17,428 nucleotides of DNA from the NCBI GenBank assembly GCA_025455225.1, contig JALOMY010000019.1, positions 1 through 17,428 on the forward strand. The letters are read 5' to 3'. This stretch comes from Cyclobacteriaceae bacterium (GTDB lineage: Bacteria > Bacteroidota > Bacteroidia > Cytophagales > Cyclobacteriaceae). A program made the position numbers and the translations under genes. Every line of letters begins with the position of its first letter. The stretch's first letter is position 1. Shown piece by piece: positions 1 through 6,702 of the stretch. Under the pieces are notes generated by a model, which had not been told where the DNA came from, searched no databases, and saw nothing but the letters and a program-made list of their open reading frames with translations.

Positions 1-2
1 TA

Positions 3-539
3 TGTTTCTGGAACGACCCTGAATTCAACCGGTACAACGAAAGTTATTTTGAACAATATCCCGGTGTTTGGAGACACGGTGATTGGATAAAAATTACCGA
101 ACGGGAAGGAATTATAATTTACGGACGGTCAGACGCGACCCTCAATCGGGGTGGTGTGCGTATTGGAACCAGCGAGGTATACCGGGCCCTTGATTCGATT
201 GATGAAATCAAAGACAGCCTGATAGTCTGCATTGAAAAAAAAGGTGGCGAATTCTGGATGCCTTTGTTCCTGATTTTAAATAATGGGTTTTCAATGACCA
301 ATGATCTTCAGGAAAAAATCAAAGGTCAACTAAAGACAACTTGCAGTCCGAGGCATGTACCCGATTCTATTCATGTGGTTCCTGATATCCCCTACACAAT
401 AAGCGGAAAGAAGACCGAAATGCCGGTAAAAAAAATTCTAATGGGTCAACATCCGGAAAAAGTCATTAATCCTGGTTCATTGCGAAACCCCGAATCCTTG
501 AACGCGTTTGTCGAGATCGCAAAACGCTTTTCAGCATGA
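3..539 (+). CDS. aacS: Acetoacetyl-CoA synthetase (acetoacetate-CoA ligase), C-terminal part, 5' truncated by the window edge
   Basis: The frame is open from base 3 to the TGA at 537-539, giving the last 178 residues of an acyl-CoA synthetase; the start lies outside the window. An ATP-dependent ligase of this family turns acetoacetate and CoA into acetoacetyl-CoA in the cytoplasm, letting ketone bodies or polymer breakdown products feed lipid or central metabolism. The visible sequence holds the hinge segment YGRSDATLNRGGVRIGTSEV, characteristic of acetoacetyl-CoA synthetases, and near the end SGKKTEMPVKKIL, which carries the C-terminal lysine that ANL-superfamily enzymes use for adenylation. 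The extended C-terminus after that lysine also suits AacS rather than acetyl-CoA synthetase. An internal GTG at 156 lies inside this frame and is not the start. The gldC gene begins 25 bases downstream on the same strand, so the two may be co-transcribed. Confidence 0.93.
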   Translation, partial: CFWNDPEFNRYNESYFEQYPGVWRHGDWIKITEREGIIIYGRSDATLNRGGVRIGTSEVYRALDSIDEIKDSLIVCIEKKGGEFWMPLFLILNNGFSMTNDLQEKIKGQLKTTCSPRHVPDSIHVVPDIPYTISGKKTEMPVKKILMGQHPEKVINPGSLRNPESLNAFVEIAKRFSA

Positions 540-564
540 TATTCATTTGATTTAATATACTAGT

Positions 565-906
565 ATGAGGAAAACTACCATTCAATTTACCATCGAACTT
601 GACGAAAATAATATCCCGGATAAAATTCAATGGGATGCCAGTGACAAACCAGACCATGCCCCATCTGATGCCAAATCCATCAGCATTGCTATATGGGACC
701 AGGTTCAGAAAAACACCCTGCGGATTGACCTGTGGACCAAGGATATGCCTGTAGACGAAATGAAACGCTTCTACATTGATTGCCTGGGCGGCTTGGGGCA
801 GAGCATCCTTACCTCAACAGGCGATGAATTTATGGCTTCTGAAACCCATGCCCTGTGTGATCGCCTTATCGCCCATATCCGTAACCAGAATTCTGCCAAA
901 GAATAA
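565..906 (+). CDS. gldC: Gliding motility protein GldC
   Basis: This 113-residue soluble protein has no signal peptide or membrane segment. It matches GldC through the N-terminal strand pattern (MRKTTIQFTIELDENNIP), the SISIAIWD segment and the diagnostic stretch TLRIDLWTKDMPVDEMKRF, after which it ends in a helical tail. Known biology: in Flavobacterium johnsoniae GldC improves gliding but is not strictly essential, and its gene sits beside gldB. Here gldB is not adjacent; the upstream neighbour is aacS, 25 bases away. The ATG at 565 gives the family's expected N-terminus. No clear Shine-Dalgarno sequence precedes it, which is normal in Bacteroidota. Homologues also occur in non-gliding Bacteroidota, so the gene alone does not prove motility. 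Confidence 0.92.
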   Translation: MRKTTIQFTIELDENNIPDKIQWDASDKPDHAPSDAKSISIAIWDQVQKNTLRIDLWTKDMPVDEMKRFYIDCLGGLGQSILTSTGDEFMASETHALCDRLIAHIRNQNSAKE

Positions 907-929
907 CACACTTAAATAATTACTTTAAC

Positions 930-947
930 GAAATCGCAATCGATTTC
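930..947. repeat. Inverted repeat between gldC and the TonB receptor gene
   Basis: GAAATCG at 930-936 and CGATTTC at 941-947 are perfect 7-base arms around a 4-base loop. The hairpin begins 23 bases after the gldC stop and is followed by T-rich DNA (952-967). It could be a weak terminator for gldC or an operator for the receptor gene. The arms are short and AT-rich, so chance cannot be excluded. Confidence 0.35.
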
Positions 948-981
948 AATTTTATTGCCATTTTTTTGTACTTTTCTGAGA

Positions 982-996
982 GGTACCACGGGTACC
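982..996. promoter_or_regulatory. Paired GGTACC palindrome in the leader of the TonB receptor gene
   Basis: GGTACC occurs at 982-987 and again at 991-996, separated by ACG, forming a near-perfect 15-base dyad 52 bases before the receptor start. Just upstream, TACTTTTC (969-976) differs at one base from the Bacteroidota -7 consensus TAnnTTTG, but no convincing -33 element lies at the right distance. A regulator-binding site in the promoter or 5' leader is possible but unproven. Confidence 0.3.
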
Positions 997-1047
997 CTTT
1001 ACACAAACTTAATCACACAAAGAACCTAACCTTTTAAAAGAGTCTGT

Positions 1048-3807
1048 ATGGAGAAGTTTTACAAACGTTCATTGAGGCTAACCCTGTTTTTATTGCTGGC
1101 TGCCTCTGTCGCATTTGCGCAAACCAACATATCGGGTACGGTAACCGATAAAGCAACCGGAGAGCCGCTGGCAGGTGTTAATATTGTAGTAAAAGGCCGT
1201 GTACTAGGCACAATCAGCAACACCAAGGGCGAATTCTCGCTATCCATTAACCAGCCACCACCGGTAACGTTGGTTTTTTCATTTATCGGTTATTCTACAC
1301 AGGAGATTGTAATTGCAACCGAAAATACGACCAACCTAACTGTCTCACTTGAAGAGAGTGTTCTGCTTGGCCAGGAGGTAGTTGTAACAGCATCGCGAGT
1401 CGAGGAGAGCATAATCAAATCTCCGGTTACAATCGAAAAGGTTGATCTTCTTGCAATTCAACAAACTACTGCTCCTGATTTCTTTGATGCCCTGGCAAAC
1501 GTTAAAGGGGTTCAGGTTAACTCAGGAAGTTTAAACTTCACCCAGGTAAATACGCGTGGATTTGCCACCATTGCGAATGTTCGCTTTGTACAGTTGGTGG
1601 ATGGTATGGACACTTCTGCTCCCCTATTGAATTTCCCTACGGGTAATATTGTCGCGATGAGTGAATTGGATGCTGAAAGCATGGAATTAGTACCAGGTGC
1701 TGCTTCTGCCCTCTATGGACCGAATGCCTTTAATGGTATTCTTATGATGAAAAGTAAAAGTCCGTTTGAATACCAGGGGCTCAGCGTTATGGCAAAGGGC
1801 GGAGTGACTCAAAGCGATGCCCAGGGAGAAAGCAACTTTCTCTATAATGTGGGGATACGGTATGCGAAAGCATTTAATAACAAGTTCGCTTTCAAGGTAA
1901 ATTTCTCCATGCTTCAGGCAACGGATTGGATCAGTAACGATTACAAAACAGATCGTTTGTTACCTGAATCTACGGTTGACCTGAGTGGTCGTCCCAATTT
2001 TGATGGACTGAATTTATACGGTGATGAAACACCGATTCCTGTACCCATCGGAGGAACCTTCGGTACACTTGATTTGCGGAGAACCGGTTTCAAAGAAGAA
2101 GATATCCTGGATAACAATGATGCTTCGAGTATGAAAGCTGATCTGGCGCTTCATTACCGAATTAACGATCGTCTTGAATTGCTTTATAATTACCGTTTTG
2201 GTGGGGGTAGTTCGATCTACCAGGGAACTGAAAAATATGCTTTGCGCGATTTCACCCAACAATTTCATAAACTCGAACTAAAAGGCGATAACTTCTTTGT
2301 TCGCGGCTACATGACTGAAACTAAAGACGGAGATTCCTGGAACATGAGTGCCCAGGGAGGTTTTATGAATGAATATTATAGCCCTACTGCTACTAAATGG
2401 GCTCCTGAATATGCTCAGACTTATGTTCTGGCAATGCAGGGATATTGGCCCGGAGTTCCCGCTGGTAACCCTCAATTGGCACATGCCGCAGCCCGTGCTT
2501 ATGCAGATCGTGATCGTCCGGCTGTTGGAACTACAGAATATAAAGATCTCGTAAATGCCGTTCGTGGTAACCTGTTTCAACGAAATCCTCCGGGTTCTTC
2601 CTTCGTTGACAATTCAAGACTTTATCATGGAGAATTCAATTATAATTTTAAACAGATTGAAATCTTTGATTTCATGGTTGGTGGAAATTACCGTCAATAT
2701 GATCTGTTTAGTGATGGAACAGTATTCAATGAAGACCCCGAAGGCGATGGTAATTTTGAACGTGTAAAGATCAATGAATTTGGATTTTATGGTCAACTAG
2801 CCAAAACGCTGGGTGAATCATTGCGATTAACTGCATCTTTACGCTATGACAAAAATGAAAATTTTGATGGCCAGGTAACTCCTCGTTTTTCGGCAGTTTA
2901 TACCTTTAGCGAGACTCATAATATTCGAGGTTCTTTCCAGACGGGTTTCCGCAACCCGGATACACAGGCTCAGTTTATTTACTTCCCTTCTACCGGTGGT
3001 ACCTTATTGGGTAGCACGGAAGCGAATGCAGCACGCTATGGTGTTCATAACGGAGGTGCCTGGACTCAAGCGTCCTATAATGCATTTCGTGCCACGGGCG
3101 GAACACTTGATCCTGTAACCGGCCAACCCATAGGAGGAAACCCAGCCTTATTGGTTACTTCCGATATCCCATATGTGCAACCTGAACAACTTCAATCCTA
3201 TGAGATTGGTTACAAGGGTTTATTCTCTACTTCTCTTTTGATTGATTTTAATGCCTACTACACTAAGTATAAGAATTTTATTGGAGGAGAAATTGTAGCA
3301 GTAAAAGTTGGAACTTCTCATCAGGGTAATCCGGTTCCTGCAGGTTCATTATACTCACCGTATGTTAATAAAGCTGACGATGTTGACTCCTATGGTGTTG
3401 GATTGGGTCTTACCTACAATTTTGCGAAAGGATACTCCATAAACGGATCGTACAATTATGCTACCTTCTCAACCGATGAGACCGGTGACTTCCGAGCAGG
3501 TTTTAACACGCCTGAAAACCGTTTTAATGTAGGATTTGGAAATCGCAAGCTTACCAAAAACCTTGGCTTCAACCTGAATTACCGTTGGCAGGAAAGTTTC
3601 CTTTGGGAATCGTCCTTTGGTATCTGGAATGTGCCGGAGTTTGGCGTGTTTGATGCTCAGGTTAGCTATAAAATACCCTCACTTAAGACAATTGCCAAAA
3701 TTGGTGGAACCAACCTTCTTGGAGGGGATTACAGAACTAACTTCGGTGCTCCTTTTGTAGGGCAACAGATTTACATATCCCTGACTTTTGATGAGTTCCT
3801 GCGCTAA
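1048..3807 (+). CDS. TonB-dependent outer-membrane receptor with N-terminal carboxypeptidase-regulatory-like domain
   Basis: The 919-residue product starts with a signal peptide (basic MEKFYKR, hydrophobic LTLFLLLAASVAFA, likely cut after Ala24). Residues 27-110 form a carboxypeptidase D regulatory-like beta domain (ISGTVTDKATGEPLAGVNI, then an FSFIGYSTQEI end). A VVVTASR segment at 111-117 leads into the plug domain to about residue 240, with NVKGVQV, VNTRGFA and a VPGAASALYGPNAFNG motif. The rest is a 22-strand-type barrel rich in alternating aromatic strands and ends in ISLTFDEFLR. Such receptors import ligands across the outer membrane using TonB/ExbBD energy. No partner SusD gene follows; instead an SGNH-like lipoprotein gene starts 34 bases later, which argues against a classical glycan locus. 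Residues 563-571 (DPEGDGNFE) resemble a calcium-binding loop. The substrate cannot be read from the sequence. Confidence 0.95.
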   Translation: MEKFYKRSLRLTLFLLLAASVAFAQTNISGTVTDKATGEPLAGVNIVVKGRVLGTISNTKGEFSLSINQPPPVTLVFSFIGYSTQEIVIATENTTNLTVSLEESVLLGQEVVVTASRVEESIIKSPVTIEKVDLLAIQQTTAPDFFDALANVKGVQVNSGSLNFTQVNTRGFATIANVRFVQLVDGMDTSAPLLNFPTGNIVAMSELDAESMELVPGAASALYGPNAFNGILMMKSKSPFEYQGLSVMAKGGVTQSDAQGESNFLYNVGIRYAKAFNNKFAFKVNFSMLQATDWISNDYKTDRLLPESTVDLSGRPNFDGLNLYGDETPIPVPIGGTFGTLDLRRTGFKEEDILDNNDASSMKADLALHYRINDRLELLYNYRFGGGSSIYQGTEKYALRDFTQQFHKLELKGDNFFVRGYMTETKDGDSWNMSAQGGFMNEYYSPTATKWAPEYAQTYVLAMQGYWPGVPAGNPQLAHAAARAYADRDRPAVGTTEYKDLVNAVRGNLFQRNPPGSSFVDNSRLYHGEFNYNFKQIEIFDFMVGGNYRQYDLFSDGTVFNEDPEGDGNFERVKINEFGFYGQLAKTLGESLRLTASLRYDKNENFDGQVTPRFSAVYTFSETHNIRGSFQTGFRNPDTQAQFIYFPSTGGTLLGSTEANAARYGVHNGGAWTQASYNAFRATGGTLDPVTGQPIGGNPALLVTSDIPYVQPEQLQSYEIGYKGLFSTSLLIDFNAYYTKYKNFIGGEIVAVKVGTSHQGNPVPAGSLYSPYVNKADDVDSYGVGLGLTYNFAKGYSINGSYNYATFSTDETGDFRAGFNTPENRFNVGFGNRKLTKNLGFNLNYRWQESFLWESSFGIWNVPEFGVFDAQVSYKIPSLKTIAKIGGTNLLGGDYRTNFGAPFVGQQIYISLTFDEFLR

Positions 3808-3841
3808 CCTTAATATCATTCAACAGTAAACGCGAAACATT

Positions 3842-5419
3842 ATGAAAACCATAAAATATTTAGCACTTGCATTCATTCTGACTGCCTTTCTGGGTGCGTG
3901 TGAGCAGGAGTTAATCGAATTAACACCTGATGAAGAAAACAGAACAAACGTTGATCCCGATCCATGCAATGGAACGGCCGGTTCTGCCAGTTTCACTAAA
4001 TTCGTTGCTATCGGCAATTCTTTTGTTGCAGGTATACAAGGTGGAGCCTTATTTACAACCGCACAAGACAATTCACTGGCTGCTATCATTAACAAACAAC
4101 TGGCTTGCGCAGGTGGATCAGAAACGTTTAATCAACCTAACATTAATGCCACATTGGGTTGGAATTTATTTGTTACTCAACCCATCCTGACTGACCCTAC
4201 TAAACCTGTGTTGGGTAAACTCTTACTTCAAGGAGCACCTCCAAGACCAACCCCCCAGGCTTATGCAGTAGGCAATCTGGAAGCCTTGCCAAATCCTACA
4301 TTGAATCCTGGTTTTATATATTCCGGCAATAAAGCTGCGCTTAATAATTTTGCGGTTCCTGCAGTTTTCCTTGGCCAGGCCCTGATTCCTCAAACCGGTA
4401 ACTGGGCATTGGCCGGTGTTGATCCTCGATTTAATCCATTCTATGGTCGGTTTGCTTCAAACCCTGGTACTTCAACTATCATTGGTGATGCAGCCACTGC
4501 TGCAGGTTCATTCTTTATGTTCTGGTTAGGACTTGACGATTTCTTCTTGCATGCTGCCTTTGGCGGAGATCCTACATTAGCTCCACTTACTCCTGCAACT
4601 GGTGGCCTTCCCAATGGATTTGATGGTCAATATGCTGCTGCAATTGGTGCTTTATTGGCATCTAACCCCGATCTTAAAGGTGTTGTAGGAAACTTTCCAG
4701 ATATTTTTAAAATGCCTCATTTTACTTCTGTTCCATGGAATGCAATTGCATTTACAGCAGCAGATCAAGCTACAATTGATGCAACAAATGCTGCATATGC
4801 TACCTATAACGCTGCATTGAATAATCCTGGATTTGCTTTATCAGCAGAAGAGATCGCGAAACGAACTATAAACTTTAAAGTTGGTGGAAATGGAATTATT
4901 ATTACAGATGAGACACTAACCAATTTAACTGGCTTTGGTGTACCTAGTATTCGGCATGCAACATCGGCTGATATTTTTCCCCTATCTGCAGGAAGTATTG
5001 TCGGTACTCAGCAAACTCCAGGGAATCCTGCAACGACCTGGGGAGTTGGAGTTCCACTACCCGATAGATATGCGTTAATACCATCAGAAATACAAGCAAT
5101 CAATGATGCCCGGACTGCTTACAATCAAGTAGTTCAAAATGTAGCTGGTGCTTACCCTACCCGTTTGGCTGTCGCAGATGTTAATGGAGCTTTAGGCACT
5201 CTTGTCACAAATCAGTTCGCCATTCTAAATGGAGTAACATTGACTCCTAATATTAATCCGCCTACCGGAATTTATTCAGAAGATGGTGCGCATTTTAACA
5301 CAAGAGGATATGCATTCATTGCCAAAGTATTCATCGAGGCAATTAATCAAAAATTCCAGTCTACAGTACCGGTTCCGAATATGAGCCGTTATTCAGCTAC
5401 GGCTCTTCCGATTCCATAA
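3842..5419 (+). CDS. SGNH/GDSL-hydrolase-like outer-membrane lipoprotein, partner of the preceding receptor
   Basis: The 525-residue product has a lipoprotein signal peptide with lipobox LGAC, Cys20 being the lipidated residue. SGNH-hydrolase landmarks follow: FVAIGNSFVAG, a block I variant with candidate nucleophile Ser60; GLDD at 230-233 where block III usually reads GxND; and EDGAHFNTRGYAFIA near the end, a block V with Asp481 and His484. The family hydrolyses esters of lipids or acylated sugars. The long region between blocks I and V exceeds a minimal SGNH domain (about 200 residues) and is rich in Ala, Asn, Pro and Gly. The gene lies 34 bases after the TonB-dependent receptor with a terminator just behind it, so the two form an operon. 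A role as surface esterase or ligand-binding partner is inference. The changed block III leaves catalysis unproven. Confidence 0.82.
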   Translation: MKTIKYLALAFILTAFLGACEQELIELTPDEENRTNVDPDPCNGTAGSASFTKFVAIGNSFVAGIQGGALFTTAQDNSLAAIINKQLACAGGSETFNQPNINATLGWNLFVTQPILTDPTKPVLGKLLLQGAPPRPTPQAYAVGNLEALPNPTLNPGFIYSGNKAALNNFAVPAVFLGQALIPQTGNWALAGVDPRFNPFYGRFASNPGTSTIIGDAATAAGSFFMFWLGLDDFFLHAAFGGDPTLAPLTPATGGLPNGFDGQYAAAIGALLASNPDLKGVVGNFPDIFKMPHFTSVPWNAIAFTAADQATIDATNAAYATYNAALNNPGFALSAEEIAKRTINFKVGGNGIIITDETLTNLTGFGVPSIRHATSADIFPLSAGSIVGTQQTPGNPATTWGVGVPLPDRYALIPSEIQAINDARTAYNQVVQNVAGAYPTRLAVADVNGALGTLVTNQFAILNGVTLTPNINPPTGIYSEDGAHFNTRGYAFIAKVFIEAINQKFQSTVPVPNMSRYSATALPIP

Positions 5420-5436
5420 CAAGTCAAGAACTTGAG

Positions 5437-5466
5437 AAAAAAGGCTGCCCAAATGCAGCCTTTTTT
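5437..5466 (+). terminator. Intrinsic terminator of the receptor/SGNH-lipoprotein operon
   Basis: A 12-pair stem (AAAAAAGGCTGC at 5437-5448, GCAGCCTTTTTT at 5455-5466) with a 6-base loop starts 17 bases after the lipoprotein stop. The A-run mirrors the T-run, so it could also stop read-through from the minus-strand genes to its right. Confidence 0.93.
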
Positions 5467-5608
5467 ATTTCCCAAATTTAAACCCATCCCCTCATTGCAT
5501 TCCCAAATCAGGAAAGAAGTGGGACAAAAAGTGTTAAATCACTCCCTAAACGAACATTATTAATATGGCCTACAAGTTGGATTACATGGCAAAACAAAAT
5601 TCAAAGCC

Positions 5609-5857
5609 ATGCTTTTCAAGTTATTTTTTAAACAATTTTCACCGGCCAGGCAGATTGCCTATTTGCGTAAGAAAGGTACGCTGATCGGTAGCCGAAAGCT
5701 TGGAAAGAATCTGGTTTCCGTTTACCTGATTCACGACTTCTTTGTTGAGGTTATGGTGTCACCGGAAGGAACCTTTGCCGAAACGGTTAAGATTTTTCAG
5801 AACCTGAAACATCTTCAGAATTATATGGAAAATGATACCCGGTTAAAGATGAATTAG
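5609..5857 (+). CDS. Small basic protein of unknown function (82 residues)
   Basis: I do not recognise this family. The product is basic and probably cytoplasmic, without a signal peptide or membrane segment. It opens with MLFKLFFKQFSPARQIAYLR and KKGTLIGSRKLG, has a central strand-like part (NLVSVYLIHDFFVEVMVS), then EGTFAETVKIFQNLKHLQNYM, which looks helical. This amphipathic alpha/beta layout and codon pattern look like a real gene. The frame has a stop at 5561 and no earlier ATG, so 5609 is the only ATG start consistent with it. The gene lies alone after a terminator and converges on the elyC-like gene with an 11-base gap. The upstream gap 5467-5608 holds only a weak hairpin near 5521-5546 and no clear promoter. 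Function unknown. Confidence 0.62.
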   Translation: MLFKLFFKQFSPARQIAYLRKKGTLIGSRKLGKNLVSVYLIHDFFVEVMVSPEGTFAETVKIFQNLKHLQNYMENDTRLKMN

Positions 5858-5868
5858 ATCTTTAGGGA

Positions 5869-6633
5869 TTAAATATATCCTGCAACCCAGTATGCTGATA
5901 TACCAAGCCATTCTTTGAACAACTTGTGCCAAATTACCAACGCATCCGGATTTGGAACGAGCAGCGAGCCTGGAGTAAACTGAGTGGGGTGTGTATAAAA
6001 ATCAGTGCTGAATGTATCTGCATCTAAACCAACCTTCTTAAAACAGGCCCGTGTTCGTCTTAAATGAAAAGCTGATGTAATCAACATCAGCTTTTCATTT
6101 TCTGCATCTTTTAAAATGTCCTTTACGCGAATTGCTGATTCATATGTATTCCTCGATTCATTTTCAATAAGGATGTCGGTTTTGGGAATTCCCATGAGTT
6201 CTAAAACCTTCACTAATTCATCGGCTTCAGGTCTTCCTTCTGTAATTAAACGTCCTGTACCACCGGTTACCAGAATTCTATTTATGATTCCACGTTTATA
6301 AAGCTCGGCAGTATGAACTACCCGATCAGCACCATGCGTGAAATAAACACGGTCAGCAGGCTCACGGTCATTATGAGTTACGCCCGTCAACAGAATTCCA
6401 TAAGCATAGCTTCGCTTTATCTCATCAAAAGGGGTAACGGGTAATTCCCAAGCCTTCATGGCCTCATTGGCAATAAAGTCGTTTGAGAAAAAAAGCAAGG
6501 CAATAAAGGAACTTAACAATAGCCCCTTCTTCCACCTGGGCTTTTTGATGATTAACGATAGCAGAAATGCCAGGCAAATTAATGTCAATGGCATGGCTAA
6601 AAAATTAATCGTCTTTGATAAAATAAAAAACAT
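5869..6633 (-). CDS. DUF218 / YdcF-ElyC-SanA family membrane protein
   Basis: The 254-residue product has two N-terminal membrane helices (about 5-29 and 36-53) and then a DUF218 domain. Its landmarks are YGILLTGV (78-85), the HGADRVVHTAELYKRG stretch (100-115), ILVTGGTG (120-127), NESRNTYESA (158-167) and LITSAFHLRRT (184-194), matching the conserved Gly, Glu/Asn and Ser-His residues of the family. ElyC of Escherichia coli acts in envelope and peptidoglycan maintenance, and SanA affects vancomycin exclusion; the biochemistry is not settled. The domain probably faces the periplasm. The gene follows the ABC transporter gene by 69 bases on the same strand and may be read from it or from its own promoter, as the gap holds a TATCTTGG box. 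Family call firm, exact function not. Confidence 0.88.
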   Translation of the reverse strand: MFFILSKTINFLAMPLTLICLAFLLSLIIKKPRWKKGLLLSSFIALLFFSNDFIANEAMKAWELPVTPFDEIKRSYAYGILLTGVTHNDREPADRVYFTHGADRVVHTAELYKRGIINRILVTGGTGRLITEGRPEADELVKVLELMGIPKTDILIENESRNTYESAIRVKDILKDAENEKLMLITSAFHLRRTRACFKKVGLDADTFSTDFYTHPTQFTPGSLLVPNPDALVIWHKLFKEWLGISAYWVAGYI

Positions 6634-6702
6634 ATTGAATTACTTAATACCAGGCAGAATCATACCAAGATACCTTAAACTGTAAATGATTTCGAAACGA
6701 AA

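Noticed and set aside
2278..2580. Minus-strand frame of 100 codons inside the TonB receptor gene
   Set aside because: Shadow of a clearly coding receptor frame; sequence rich in Ser, Cys and Ile without domain sense.
5565..5684. Alternative short frame starting at ATG 5565
   Set aside because: It ends after about 39 codons and overlaps the better 82-residue frame starting at 5609.
5855..5890. Possible terminator hairpin in the 11-base convergent gap
   Set aside because: AGGGAT/TATCCT pairing is broken and no proper T-run follows, so it is not supported.
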